The notes: generated by a model not told the origin, from the sequence alone. 64,000 bases of DNA from an uncultured Eubacterium sp. (GCA_910577225.1 CAJTMV010000013.1:27298-91297); one strand, 5' to 3'. Positions 52,819-62,068 are shown, counted from the stretch's first letter. Translations and numbers: made by a program.

Positions 52819-53757
52819 GTGAGTGATATGTTAAAAGTTTCATCTTCACCACATGTCCGTGCCAAGGATACTACGGACAAAATTATGCTGTATGTTATTC
52901 TGGCATTGCTGCCTACCAGTCTTTTCGGCGTTTATAACTTTGGACTGCGGGCCCTGATCCTGATCGTGATTACCATTTTAAGCTGTATGGCTTCGGAATG
53001 GATCTTTGAAAAGATTACAAAGCGACCGAATACGCTCAAGGATTTAAGCGCGGTTGTAACCGGTCTGCTGCTGGCGTTAAACCTTCCGGTATCTTTGCCA
53101 TACTGGCAGGCAGTGTTAGGCGGTGTGTTTGCAATTATTGTCGTTAAAATGCTGTTCGGCGGTCTGGGTCAGAACTTTATGAATCCGGCGCTCGGCGCAA
53201 GATGTTTCCTGCTCATTTCCTTTACCGGGAGCATGACGGCGTTTACCTATGACGGCGTAAGTACGGCAACGCCGCTGGCGTTATTAAAGAGCGGGGAACA
53301 GCTGGACGTGACCGTGATGGATATGTTAATCGGAAAGACTGCCGGTACGATCGGCGAGACTTCCGCGATTGCGATTTTAATTGGCGCGATCTTTTTGATT
53401 TTAATGGGAGTGATCGATCTTAGAATTCCGGCTTCCTATATTATTACGTTTACGATTTTTATTCTGTTTTTCGGCGGACATGGATTTGACTGGACGTTTG
53501 TAACTGCCCAGCTTTGCGGCGGCGGTATTATGCTTGGAGCGTTTTTTATGGCGACAGACTATGTGACGTCTCCGATTACGCCGCTTGGTCAGATTGTCTT
53601 TGGTATTATATTAGGACTGCTGACGGGTATTTTCCGTATCTTCGGCGCAAATGCAGAAGGCGTATCTTATGCGATTATTTTCAGCAACCTGTTGGTTCCG
53701 CTGATTGAACGGTTTACAGTTCCGACAGCATTTGGCAAAGGAGGGAAGCAGGCATGA
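52819..53757 (+). CDS. rnfD: Rnf complex subunit D
   Basis: The 312-residue membrane protein matches RnfD/NqrB with about nine membrane segments. The FMN-carrying threonine is expected in GVSTATPLALL. The start is GTG 52819 after GAGGTG; ATG 52828 is possible. It forms part of the ion-translocating core. It overlaps rnfG by four bases. Confidence 0.96.
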   Translation: MSDMLKVSSSPHVRAKDTTDKIMLYVILALLPTSLFGVYNFGLRALILIVITILSCMASEWIFEKITKRPNTLKDLSAVVTGLLLALNLPVSLPYWQAVLGGVFAIIVVKMLFGGLGQNFMNPALGARCFLLISFTGSMTAFTYDGVSTATPLALLKSGEQLDVTVMDMLIGKTAGTIGETSAIAILIGAIFLILMGVIDLRIPASYIITFTIFILFFGGHGFDWTFVTAQLCGGGIMLGAFFMATDYVTSPITPLGQIVFGIILGLLTGIFRIFGANAEGVSYAIIFSNLLVPLIERFTVPTAFGKGGKQA

Positions 53758-54362
53758 AAAACAAGATTCTCCACGATGCCGTAATCCTTACGGTTATTAC
53801 GATTGTAGCTGGCTTTCTGCTTGGGCTTGTACATGATGTGACACTAAAGCCGATTGCAGACGCGACATTTAAAAAACAGCAGGCGGCTTACCGGAACGTA
53901 TTTAAAGATGCAGATTCTTTTGAAGAGTACGCGGATTTTGACGCAGATGCAGCGACGCAGGCAGCGGCGGACGCCGGCTTTGTCAACGATCTTGTAGAAG
54001 GAGCGCAGGTGGCGCTGGACGCGTCCGGCAATCCGCTTGGCTACGTGATTACCGTTACTTCCACAGAAGGCAGCCAGGCGAACATTACATTGTCTATGGG
54101 CGTTACCATGGAAGGCGTGTTAAACGGATATGAGACGACGGCTATCAGTGAGACTCCGGGTCTTGGCTCCAAAGTCGCTGACGCTGATTTTAAATCTCAG
54201 TTTGAAGGCAAAAGCGTGGAAACATTTACAGTTACAAAAACAGGCGCGTCTTCCGACAGCGAAATCGACGCGTTAAGCGGCGCTACCATTTCCACAAGAG
54301 CCGTTACGAATGCGATTAACGCAGGACTCGCTTATTTCAGAAGTATAGGAGGCGGTAATTAA
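53754..54362 (+). CDS. rnfG: Rnf complex subunit G
   Basis: The 202-residue protein has one N-terminal membrane segment and an external FMN-binding domain. The covalent FMN site is DALSGATISTRAV, with the acceptor Thr in SGATIS. It passes electrons through the complex. It overlaps rnfE at a single base. Confidence 0.96.
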   Translation: MKNKILHDAVILTVITIVAGFLLGLVHDVTLKPIADATFKKQQAAYRNVFKDADSFEEYADFDADAATQAAADAGFVNDLVEGAQVALDASGNPLGYVITVTSTEGSQANITLSMGVTMEGVLNGYETTAISETPGLGSKVADADFKSQFEGKSVETFTVTKTGASSDSEIDALSGATISTRAVTNAINAGLAYFRSIGGGN

Positions 54363-55129
54363 TGGGTGCAGAAAATAATAAAAACGCCAGTCTGGGACAA
54401 ATTTGTACCGAACGTCTTACGAATGGTATTATTAAAGAAAATCCAACCTTTATTCTGATGCTTGGTATGTGTCCGACGCTTGCGGTTACCACATCGGCAA
54501 TGAACGGGGTTGGTATGGGACTGTCTACAACGGTTGTGCTAATTATGTCCAACCTGATGATTTCCCTGCTGCGTAAAGTGATTCCGGACGGTGTGCGTAT
54601 GCCGGCGTTTATCGTCGTCGTAGCTTCGTTCGTTACGATTATCCAGTTTTTGATGCAGGGGTATTTTGACGATCTGTATGCTTCGCTCGGTCTGTATATT
54701 CCGCTGATCGTTGTAAACTGTATTATTTTAGGACGTGCAGAAAGCTATGCATCGAAAAATCCGGTCATTCCGTCTATTTTTGACGGAGTTGGTATGGGAC
54801 TTGGATTTACCTGCGGTCTGACGCTGATCGGTATTTTCCGTGAAGTACTTGGCGCGGGGCAGATCTTTGGCGCACAGGTACTTCCGCTCGCAGACGCGGC
54901 GGCTGGAAAGGCAGGTTATACGCCGATTACGATCTTTGTACTTGCACCGGGAGCGTTTTTCGTATTATCGATGCTTGTCGCTGTGATGAATATATTAAGA
55001 AAACGTGCGGAAGCAAAAGGAAAACCGTTAGCTCCGGCACAGGGATGTCTGGCAGGAGACTGTTCTTCGTGCGGGAATGCGTTATGCAGCGGTCATCTGC
55101 ATTCCAGTGAAAAGAAAAATGAAGGGTAG
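54362..55129 (+). CDS. rnfE: Rnf complex subunit E
   Basis: The 255-residue membrane protein matches RnfE, with PTFILMLGMCPTLAVT-type first helices and about six membrane segments. It ends with a soluble cysteine-rich tail, CLAGDCSSCGNALCSG, longer than in textbook RnfE. Together with RnfA it holds the membrane [2Fe-2S] centre. The tail could bind metal. It is coupled to rnfG. Confidence 0.95.
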   Translation: MGAENNKNASLGQICTERLTNGIIKENPTFILMLGMCPTLAVTTSAMNGVGMGLSTTVVLIMSNLMISLLRKVIPDGVRMPAFIVVVASFVTIIQFLMQGYFDDLYASLGLYIPLIVVNCIILGRAESYASKNPVIPSIFDGVGMGLGFTCGLTLIGIFREVLGAGQIFGAQVLPLADAAAGKAGYTPITIFVLAPGAFFVLSMLVAVMNILRKRAEAKGKPLAPAQGCLAGDCSSCGNALCSGHLHSSEKKNEG

Positions 55130-55141
55130 GAGGATCGGAAG

Positions 55142-55717
55142 ATGACAGAATTAATTTTAACCGCCATCGGCGCGGCAATCGTAAATAACGTAGTACTCAG
55201 CCAGTTCCTTGGAATCTGTCCGTTCCTTGGCGTATCAAAGAAAGTAGACACAGCTGCAGGCATGGGCGCCGCAGTTATCTTTGTAACGTCTCTGGCAGCA
55301 TTTGTGACCGGTATGATTTATAAGTTTATCCTGCATCCGGCGAATATCGATTATCTGCAGACGATTGTGTTTATTGTTGTTATTGCAGCGCTTGTTCAGT
55401 TTGTAGAGATGTTTTTAAAGAAATTTATGCATGCACTGTATGAATCGCTCGGCGTATATCTGCCGCTGATTACGACAAACTGTGCGGTACTTGGCGTGGC
55501 ATTAAACAGCGTTACTTATGGATACGGCATTTTAAAGACGGTCGTATATGGTTTTTCCACTGCGTTCGGCTTCTTTATTGCCATCGTAATTATGGCAGGC
55601 CTGCGTGAAAAGATCGAGTACAATGATGTGCCGGAGACATTTAAGGGATCTGCCATCGTACTTGTTACAGCAGGACTGATGTCTATCGCATTTTTCGGAT
55701 TTTCCGGAGTTATATAG
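55142..55717 (+). CDS. rnfA: Rnf complex subunit A
   Basis: The 191-residue protein is a typical RnfA of six membrane segments (NNVVLSQFLGICPFLGVSKK; ITTNCAVLGVALNSV). The two conserved cysteines that help bind the membrane iron-sulphur cluster are present in GICPF and TNCAV. It lies 12 bases after rnfE with a GGAGGA site. Confidence 0.97.
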   Translation: MTELILTAIGAAIVNNVVLSQFLGICPFLGVSKKVDTAAGMGAAVIFVTSLAAFVTGMIYKFILHPANIDYLQTIVFIVVIAALVQFVEMFLKKFMHALYESLGVYLPLITTNCAVLGVALNSVTYGYGILKTVVYGFSTAFGFFIAIVIMAGLREKIEYNDVPETFKGSAIVLVTAGLMSIAFFGFSGVI

Positions 55718-55729
55718 GAGGACAGTCAG

Positions 55730-56533
55730 ATGAATATAACAGCTATTATCATTGCCGCCGCAGCGGTCGGCGGCACGGGAATCCTGGTCGGCCTGATACT
55801 TGGCATCGCGGGAGAACGTTTAAAGGTTGAAGTCGATGAAAGAGAAGAAAAGATCATGGGCGTCCTTCCTGGCAACAACTGCGGCGGCTGTGGGTATCCG
55901 GGATGTTCCGGTCTTGCCTCAGCGATCGTCAAAGGCGAAGCTCCGGTCGGTCAGTGTCCGGTCGGCGGACCGTCTGTAGCGGCAGCCATTGGCGAGATTA
56001 TGGGTGTTGCCGCAGAAGAAGGCGGAAGGAAAGTCGCGTTTGTAAAATGCGGCGGCAATTGTGAAAAAGCAAACCAGGATTATGAGTACACCGGTGTGGA
56101 AGACTGCCAGGCAGTTGCCTATGTACCAAATAAAGGGCCAAAATCCTGTAATTATGGATGTATGGGCTTTGGTTCCTGCGTGAAGGCCTGTCCGTTTGAC
56201 GCGGTACATATCGTAGACGGCATCGCGGTCGTAGATCCGGAAGCATGTAAAGCCTGCGGCAAATGCGTGGCTGCATGCCCGAATCAGCTGATCGAGCTGG
56301 TACCTTATGACGCTCCGGTAAAAGTACACTGCAATTCCAAAGGAAAAGGCAAGGAAGTTATGGCAGCCTGCTCTGTGGGATGTATCGGATGTCATTTGTG
56401 CGAGAAGAACTGTGAACATGACGCGATTCATGTGACAGATAATATCGCGCACATCGATTATGCAAAATGTACCGGATGCGGCGCATGTGTAGAGAAGTGT
56501 CCGAAAAAGGTCATTCATATGGCAGAAAAATAG
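55730..56533 (+). CDS. rnfB: Rnf complex subunit B, ferredoxin-like
   Basis: The 267-residue protein has an N-terminal membrane anchor, the [4Fe-4S] domain NNCGGCGYPGCSG, and several ferredoxin motifs (CPFDAVHIVDGIAVV, CKACGKCVAACPN, CIGCHLCEKNCEH, CTGCGACVEKCPK). It accepts electrons from reduced ferredoxin. It is the last gene of the rnf operon and is followed by a terminator. Confidence 0.97.
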   Translation: MNITAIIIAAAAVGGTGILVGLILGIAGERLKVEVDEREEKIMGVLPGNNCGGCGYPGCSGLASAIVKGEAPVGQCPVGGPSVAAAIGEIMGVAAEEGGRKVAFVKCGGNCEKANQDYEYTGVEDCQAVAYVPNKGPKSCNYGCMGFGSCVKACPFDAVHIVDGIAVVDPEACKACGKCVAACPNQLIELVPYDAPVKVHCNSKGKGKEVMAACSVGCIGCHLCEKNCEHDAIHVTDNIAHIDYAKCTGCGACVEKCPKKVIHMAEK

Positions 56534-56549
56534 AATCAGAATTTGTAAA

Positions 56550-56584
56550 AAGTCTTCGGAATGTCAGGTTCCGGAGACTTTTTT
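56550..56584 (+). terminator. Terminator of the rnf operon
   Basis: AAGTCTTCGGAA pairs with TTCCGGAGACTT (one G-U pair), followed by TTTTTT. It lies 17 bases after the rnfB stop. Confidence 0.9.
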
Positions 56585-56782
56585 GTGTAATATCCATCAA
56601 GACCGCTCGAAATGATCGAAAGAAGATTGTTTAACATTGCTAAATTTTATGATAAGAGTTGCAAAAAGTGTGTAAAGCATATAAAATACTTATAGTCGCT
56701 AAAAATATATATTATATTGACCATTAGAATGCGTTTCATTTTCCTGCATGAGCTGCATTACAGATAAAAATAAAGGAAAATT

Positions 56783-57904
56783 ATGAAAATCACACAATTA
56801 TTTAAGATCTACTGGCCGGATAACGGCGGTGGAATTGCAAAAGTCATGGAAAGCATAGCGGAAGGTTTTTCGGACTGCACTCAGGAGATGATTGTATGTC
56901 AGAATACCAGACATAAAAAAAGCGCGGACGACCGCTATCAGGGAGTGCATGTGCGCAGAAGCAGACAGCTGTTCGACGTGCTGTCGACGCCGGTATCCCT
57001 GCAGTTTTTGTTCGACGTTAAAAAGCGTACGAAAGATTCGGATATCGTTATCTATCATTTTCCATATCCGATGACAGATCTGGCCATACTGTTCGGGCTA
57101 TATTCCGGCAGACTGGTTGTATGGTGGCACTGCGGATTTGAAAAATATCAAAAACTGGCGCCGTTTTATCGTCCGTTTGTGCTGCATACGTTAAAAAAGG
57201 CAGACCGGATTCTTGTATCCTCCAAAGGAAATATCGATCATTCTGAAACGCTCAGACATTTTCGCAAAAAGTGTACCGTGATTCCTTTTTGCGTCAGCGA
57301 CGAATGCCTGCAGCGGGGAAAGGCGTATGCGCAGAAAGAAAGAGCGCCTCGCAAACGGATCCGCATGTTGTTTATCGGCAGGCTGGTATGGTACAAAGGC
57401 TGCGATATATTGCTGAAAGCCTTTGCAAAAATGCGCCGGCAGGACTGCGAGCTTGTACTGGTCGGAAAAGGACCGCTGGAACAGGAGCTAAAAGATCTGG
57501 CGGCAGCATTGCGTCTTACAAATGTCATATTTACCGGAATGGTGTCAGAAGAAGAAAAGTTCAGACAGATCGAAGCGTGTGATTTTCTTGTTCTGCCGTC
57601 GGTATCAAAAGCAGAAGCATTCGCTGTCGTACAGCTGGAGGCGATGGCATTTGCAAAACCGGTCATTAATACCGCGCTCAAAAGCGGCGTACCATACGTC
57701 AGCCTGGACGGGGTAACCGGAAAAACGGTCCGCCCGGGAAGCGTGCGCGAACTGGCGTCTGCCATGCAGGAACTGGCAGAAAACGATTCCATGCGCCGGC
57801 AATACGGAGAAAACGCACTACGTATGGTACAAAACGAATATACACACGAGCTGATGATAAACAGGCATCGGAAAGTGTTTGAAAAATTATTGATGGAGAA
57901 CTAA
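56783..57904 (+). CDS. Family 4 glycosyltransferase (GT4)
   Basis: The 373-residue protein has the GT-B fold. The N-terminal half opens with LFKIYWPDNGGGIAKVM, as in GT4 enzymes. The C-terminal half has RMLFIGRLVWYKGCDILLKA and the EX7E-like LPSVSKAEAFAVVQLEAMA. It transfers a sugar from a nucleotide donor to an envelope or capsule precursor. Three such genes in a row suggest a polysaccharide pathway. No flippase or polymerase is visible. Confidence 0.92.
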   Translation: MKITQLFKIYWPDNGGGIAKVMESIAEGFSDCTQEMIVCQNTRHKKSADDRYQGVHVRRSRQLFDVLSTPVSLQFLFDVKKRTKDSDIVIYHFPYPMTDLAILFGLYSGRLVVWWHCGFEKYQKLAPFYRPFVLHTLKKADRILVSSKGNIDHSETLRHFRKKCTVIPFCVSDECLQRGKAYAQKERAPRKRIRMLFIGRLVWYKGCDILLKAFAKMRRQDCELVLVGKGPLEQELKDLAAALRLTNVIFTGMVSEEEKFRQIEACDFLVLPSVSKAEAFAVVQLEAMAFAKPVINTALKSGVPYVSLDGVTGKTVRPGSVRELASAMQELAENDSMRRQYGENALRMVQNEYTHELMINRHRKVFEKLLMEN

Positions 57905-57907
57905 GAG

Positions 57908-59200
57908 ATGTCCGTGATAACGAAGATCCTGTTTGACACAGCAGGCAGGATCAAACCGCTGCTTATGAAAATAGTGCCGCTGCCAGTGCTCTGGAAGATC
58001 AGAAATGTGATCACTGCCCGCAGTTTTCGGAAAATTCTTGCAAATGTCCATCCTTACGAAGCAGGACATTACAAAAAAGGCGTCAATCTGATCGGCAATA
58101 TCCGATCCGATGCGGGACTGGGACAGAGCTGTCGTCTCGTGGCGTCTGCGCTGGAGCAGACCGGAATACCGCTCAACATTTATCAGTATACGCCGTCTGG
58201 TCAGGCGAATCACGCAGATACAGCATGGGACGCAAAATTATCCAAAGAACTGCCTTATGAAATCAATCTGATTCATATCAATCCGCTGGAGCTTGGAACC
58301 GCATACTGCAGAATCGACCCGCATGCCTGGGATTACCGCTATAACATCGCGTTCTGGCTGTGGGAACTGGAAGAATTTCCGGACGAATGGACCATGTATT
58401 TTCAGGGTCTGGACGAAATCTGGGCGCCGTCTGCATTTACCTGCGAAGCGATACGAAAAAAAACGTCGCTGCCGGTAACCTGCATGCCTTATTATGTAGA
58501 AGCACCCGTTCACGAAAGTTATACAAGAGCACATTTTCATCTGCCAGAAGAACGGTTTTTATTTCTGATGATGTATGACAGCCGCAGCTGTGCAGAACGG
58601 AAAAATCCGGAAGCAGTCATGCATGCGTTTCAAAAAGCGTTCGCGCCATCGGACCAGTCCGTCGGACTCGTGATTAAGATTAATCATGCTGCGAAAGAAG
58701 ACGAGCGGCATATCCAGAATATTATGAACGGATATACAAATATCTACCTGATTAAGGAACTTCTGGACCGGAACGGAGTCAACAACCTGATTCAGTGTGC
58801 GGATGTCGTCGTATCTTTGCACAGGGCAGAAGGCTTTGGTCTGGTACTGGCAGAGGCCATGCTGCTCGGCACGCCCGTGATAGCGACAAACTGGTCGGCA
58901 AATACAGAATTTATGAACAAAGAAATCGCCTGTATGACAGATTATGAGTTCGTAACGCTGGAAAAAGAACTGCCCCCATTTCATGCCGGATGCCGCTGGG
59001 CAGATCCGGATGTCGCGCAGGCCGCAGAGTATATGAAAAAACTGCACGAGGACAGAGCATTTGCAAAAGAACTCGCACAAAGAGCAAAAAAATATATGGA
59101 AGACAAACTCAGTATGCAGCAGGCAGCAGCCAGAATCAGGGACAGACTGGAACAAATTGACAGGGAACTGAAAAAGTATGAAAAAAATCGCAGTCATTAA
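57908..59200 (+). CDS. Family 4 glycosyltransferase
   Basis: The 430-residue protein is a GT-B glycosyltransferase with GNIRSDAGLGQSCRLVA at the N-terminus and VVVSLHRAEGFGLVLAEAML at the catalytic C-terminus, followed by GTPVIATNWSANTEFM. The N-terminal 40 residues are an amphipathic, membrane-associating stretch. It starts 3 bases after the previous gene, so they are coupled. The donor and acceptor sugars are unknown. Confidence 0.92.
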   Translation: MSVITKILFDTAGRIKPLLMKIVPLPVLWKIRNVITARSFRKILANVHPYEAGHYKKGVNLIGNIRSDAGLGQSCRLVASALEQTGIPLNIYQYTPSGQANHADTAWDAKLSKELPYEINLIHINPLELGTAYCRIDPHAWDYRYNIAFWLWELEEFPDEWTMYFQGLDEIWAPSAFTCEAIRKKTSLPVTCMPYYVEAPVHESYTRAHFHLPEERFLFLMMYDSRSCAERKNPEAVMHAFQKAFAPSDQSVGLVIKINHAAKEDERHIQNIMNGYTNIYLIKELLDRNGVNNLIQCADVVVSLHRAEGFGLVLAEAMLLGTPVIATNWSANTEFMNKEIACMTDYEFVTLEKELPPFHAGCRWADPDVAQAAEYMKKLHEDRAFAKELAQRAKKYMEDKLSMQQAAARIRDRLEQIDRELKKYEKNRSH

Positions 59201-60377
59201 TCAAAGATACGGCGCAGAGGTCAACGGAGGATCCGAATATTATACCAGGCTGATCGCAGAACATCTGAAATCTTATTTTGACGTTACCGTACTGACCACG
59301 ACAGCGATCAGCTACGATACCTGGAAAAATGAATATCCGGCCGGAACAGACAACGTCAACGGGGTCAGAGTCCTTCGTTTTCCGGTCAGACGACAGCGCA
59401 GCATGAAGATATTTCGTATTGTAAATAAAGCTACCTTCCTGTTAAAAAAAATACACATTCATACCGATCGGATGTGGGTCAGGGCACAGGGACCGGAAAC
59501 GCCGCAGCTGATCGCATATATCGGGCAGCACGCACAGGAGTACGACGTTTTTATCTTTGTCACATATCTGTATTATACAACGGTCATGGGCCTTCCCCAG
59601 GTCGCCGTAAAATCGATCCTGATTCCAACCGCGCATGACGAACCGTATATCCATCTGCCGATTTACCGGCCGATATTCCGAAACGCAGCCGGAATCATTT
59701 ATCTGACAGAGGAAGAAAGAGAATTTGTGCATCAGACATTTGAGAACGCGTATCTGCCGCATAACGTCATCGGCATTGGCATCGATCTGCCTGAGCAGTT
59801 TCGTCGTCCGCATACGATAAAAAAGGCAGAAGAAGCGTTTCGGGCAAAGTATCATATCCGCGGAGATTATGTAATCTATGCCGGAAGAGTGGATTTGGGG
59901 AAGAACGGTAAGGAGATGTTTACTTTTTTTCAGACATACAAACGCAGACATCCGGACAGCGGTCTGCAGCTGGTAATCGTCGGAAAAGCCGTAATGCAGA
60001 TTCCAAAACGCGCAGATATTCATTATCTGGGATATGTTTCAGAAGAAGACAAATATGCAGCCATCGCAGCTGCGAAATGGCTCTGGCTGCCGTCGCGCTT
60101 CGAAAGCCTGTCCATCGCTCTGCTGGAAGGGATGGCACTTGGTACGCCGGGATTTGTGAACGGGGAGTGCGAGGTACTCAAAGGTCACTGTATCCGAAGC
60201 GGCGGAGGAGTGTATTATTGCGGGTATGAGGATTTTGAACAGAAGATGGACGAGATATCCGGGTACGAGGATGAACGTTATCAGCGGATGTGCAGGAAGG
60301 CAGAGGAGTATGTGGAAAGGAATTATCAGTGGGATGGGGTGGTAGAGAAGTTGTGTGGGATGATTGAGGGGTGTTAG
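59178..60377 (+). CDS. Family 4 glycosyltransferase
   Basis: The 399-residue protein has a GT4 pattern: NQRYGAEVNGGSEYYTRLIA at the N-terminus, VIYAGRVDLGKNGKEMF at the donor domain, and ESLSIALLEGMALGTP at the active site. It overlaps the preceding gene by 23 bases. The 3' end is unusually G-rich. It is the last gene of the three-gene set. Confidence 0.92.
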   Translation: MKKIAVINQRYGAEVNGGSEYYTRLIAEHLKSYFDVTVLTTTAISYDTWKNEYPAGTDNVNGVRVLRFPVRRQRSMKIFRIVNKATFLLKKIHIHTDRMWVRAQGPETPQLIAYIGQHAQEYDVFIFVTYLYYTTVMGLPQVAVKSILIPTAHDEPYIHLPIYRPIFRNAAGIIYLTEEEREFVHQTFENAYLPHNVIGIGIDLPEQFRRPHTIKKAEEAFRAKYHIRGDYVIYAGRVDLGKNGKEMFTFFQTYKRRHPDSGLQLVIVGKAVMQIPKRADIHYLGYVSEEDKYAAIAAAKWLWLPSRFESLSIALLEGMALGTPGFVNGECEVLKGHCIRSGGGVYYCGYEDFEQKMDEISGYEDERYQRMCRKAEEYVERNYQWDGVVEKLCGMIEGC

Positions 60378-60380
60378 GGA

Positions 60381-60572
60381 ATGTTTTGGAGGCTATTGCC
60401 TGGAAAGGGCTCTGATCCCGTTATTTTTCGTCAAGTCGCCTGCCCTGATGTAGCAGATCGACTACTTTATCGAGAAGAGAAAGGCAAAAGATTTTATTCT
60501 TATTTAGATACGGAAATGAAAGTAAAGTTACTGGGAATCATTGACATATTGGAAGAATACGGTACTCAGTGA
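60381..60572 (+). pseudogene. Gene fragment, possibly HigB/Gp49-like N-terminus
   Basis: The 63-codon frame ends with DTEMKVKLLGIIDILEEYGT, which recalls the first helices of phage-derived Gp49/HigB-type toxins, but the catalytic strands are missing. The part before it (VIFRQVACPDVADRLLYREE) overlaps the diverged repeat described at 60408. It has no ribosome site and is probably not functional. Confidence 0.35.
60408..60484 (+). repeat. Diverged repeat copy A
   Basis: About 77 bases align with 61781-61858 at roughly three quarters identity by eye, including a shared ATTTTT stretch, GCAGATC and TTTATCG. The two copies have different best reading frames. Confidence 0.5.
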
Positions 60573-60609
60573 AGAAAACCCTATAAAAATTAAATGTGAT
60601 ATTGGATCG

Positions 60610-60636
60610 AAAAGGACTGGTTTTACAGTCCTTTTT
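60610..60636 (+). terminator. Terminator behind the gene fragment
   Basis: AAAAGGACTG pairs with CAGTCCTTTT around a 6-base loop and is followed by T. It probably served the glycosyltransferase transcript or the decayed gene. Confidence 0.8.
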
Positions 60637-60674
60637 GTTTTGGTAAAAGTTGAAATAAGATGCATAGTATATGA

Positions 60675-60935
60675 ATAATAGATAGATGTCATAGAAATTA
60701 TCTTGAAAAGATTTTTACGGTAGTTAGGGGCAATGATATTGAAGGAAATGTAAATAATATTCAAAAAAGCAATTGTATAAAGAAGACAATTTCAGATGTT
60801 TATAGAGTATATGACACCTTTTATAAATGCCGAAAATTACTGGTTCTATTTTATCAAGGATTTATCTGTTTATGCGGCGATTTTAGTCAGTGGTTAGAAG
60901 AAAAAGTTAAAGTGACAGATGAAGGTAATCAATAG
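60675..60935 (+). pseudogene. Open frame without start, probable gene remnant
   Basis: An 86-codon frame stays open and ends at TAG 60933, yet contains no Met codon. It reads KIFTVVRGNDIEGNVNNI and later DTFYKCRKLLVLFYQGF. A strong terminator lies 30 bases after its stop, as expected for a true gene end. I do not recognise the product; it could be the tail of a small toxin-like gene. Confidence 0.4.
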
Positions 60936-60964
60936 ATTTTTTTATTGGATGCGGCAGTATTAGG

Positions 60965-61003
60965 AAAAGGCATGTGCAGCGGTGACACATGCCTTTTCTT
61001 TTT
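60965..61003 (+). terminator. Perfect hairpin between remnant and hicB
   Basis: AAAAGGCATGTG (60965-60976) pairs perfectly with CACATGCCTTTT (60986-60997) and a T-rich tail follows on the + strand. It lies between the + strand remnant and the minus-strand hicB and may act in both directions. Confidence 0.85.
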
Positions 61004-61029
61004 ATATGAATCGTTCAATTTTGTCAGTC

Positions 61030-61437
61030 TTATCTTGCATGACTGACATTGAACAGCTGCATAAGTCCATCCTGGAGAACCTGGGAGCAGTTCACACCAC
61101 GCTTTTCTGCCAGGGCAGCCATCCATGCAGGCAGGGAGACATTTTTGCGGACTGCCCTGGTGTCGGTTGCGGCCCGGTATGCAAGCGTGTCAACACGGAT
61201 AATGGAACAGGCGGCATTTTCGGGAATGTCCAGCTTGTGCTGCGGGGTGGCAGCAGGGATTTCGTTTCCTTCATCCTCTGCCACTATGAGCCAGCCGCTG
61301 GCCGCATCGGTAATCATCTCAATGGCATCATCAATACTGCTGCCAGTGGTGATGCATCCAGGCAGATCAGGTACTCTGCAGTAATATTTGGTATCGTCTT
61401 CATTTGGTACGAATGTAGCCGTATAGATATATTTCAT
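61030..61437 (-). CDS. hicB: HicB family antitoxin
   Basis: The 135-residue protein has the HicB N-terminal fold (CRVPDLPGCITTGSSIDDAI) and a C-terminal ribbon-helix-helix (VSLPAWMAALAEKRGVN). It binds and blocks HicA and usually represses its own promoter. GGAGG precedes the ATG. It lies 33 bases after hicA. Confidence 0.93.
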   Translation of the reverse strand: MKYIYTATFVPNEDDTKYYCRVPDLPGCITTGSSIDDAIEMITDAASGWLIVAEDEGNEIPAATPQHKLDIPENAACSIIRVDTLAYRAATDTRAVRKNVSLPAWMAALAEKRGVNCSQVLQDGLMQLFNVSHAR

Positions 61438-61470
61438 AAGTCAGCCTCCTTTACTGGCGGCGGTGAGAAT

Positions 61471-61656
61471 TTACCTGCCGCCCTGTTTGATTTCCCTGCG
61501 TATATAGCGGAGATCGTCTTCATCGAAATGTCCGCGCTTTAGCGGTATGGAATATTTTGTTTCCGGATTGTAGTAGATATCATGGCTCCCGACGCTCCGT
61601 TTAAAGGTATATCCGCAGTTGTTCAGATCTTTGATAGCTGTGTTTCGTGGATTCAT
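61471..61656 (-). CDS. hicA: HicA family mRNA interferase toxin
   Basis: The 61-residue protein has the double-stranded RNA-binding fold of HicA, with the catalytic histidine in VGSHDIYYN and the IPLKRGHFDEDDLRYI segment. The start at 61656 has AAGGAGA upstream; a longer frame to 61722 reads through the promoter. HicA degrades mRNA and blocks growth when free. The toxin-first order matches other hicAB pairs. Confidence 0.93.
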   Translation of the reverse strand: MNPRNTAIKDLNNCGYTFKRSVGSHDIYYNPETKYSIPLKRGHFDEDDLRYIRREIKQGGR

Positions 61657-61677
61657 TTCTGTTCTCCTTATAAAAGG

Positions 61678-61706
61678 ATTATACACAAAAATACACAATG
61701 CATCAA
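61678..61706 (-). promoter_or_regulatory. Promoter of hicAB
   Basis: Reading the minus strand, TTGATG (61706-61701) and TATAAT (61683-61678) are separated by 17 bases, 21 bases before hicA. It is a likely target of HicB repression. Confidence 0.8.
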
Positions 61707-61723
61707 GGGATTTGCATAACATT

Positions 61724-62068
61724 ACACAAATATTTTATGCAAAAGAGGGTTTAAGCGGTGCTGATAAGTGGGTTTGGGCAGGCTGTGATACTGATATTTT
61801 TTGTCAGATGGCTTGTACTGAATGTGGCAGATCTGCTGATTTATCGGGAAGGGAAAGAACAGGTCTGTGCTTTTTCATCGAAGTATAGTTTGAAGTATAG
61901 TTTTTTATATGTTGTATTGAATTTGAACAGATACATCCGTTAATGTGAGGGGAGTTTGACGTTTGGATAACTGTCATATGGATGGTTTCTGTTAGAAACG
62001 CTGTCATATTGAGACTTTTCGGAGTCGGTACCGATTAAAAACAGAATCAGAGTTATTGCATTGTACTA
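61724..62068. other. Intergenic stretch with repeat copy B
   Basis: No gene is supportable in these 345 bases. Frames of 60-90 codons exist without ribosome sites. The stretch contains the diverged repeat at 61781-61858. The rest shows no clear structure apart from the terminator that follows. Confidence 0.4.
61781..61858 (+). repeat. Diverged repeat copy B
   Basis: This is the partner of 60408-60484. One frame gives NVADLLIYREGK, similar to DVADRLLYREEK in copy A, so both may derive from the same coding sequence. Confidence 0.5.
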
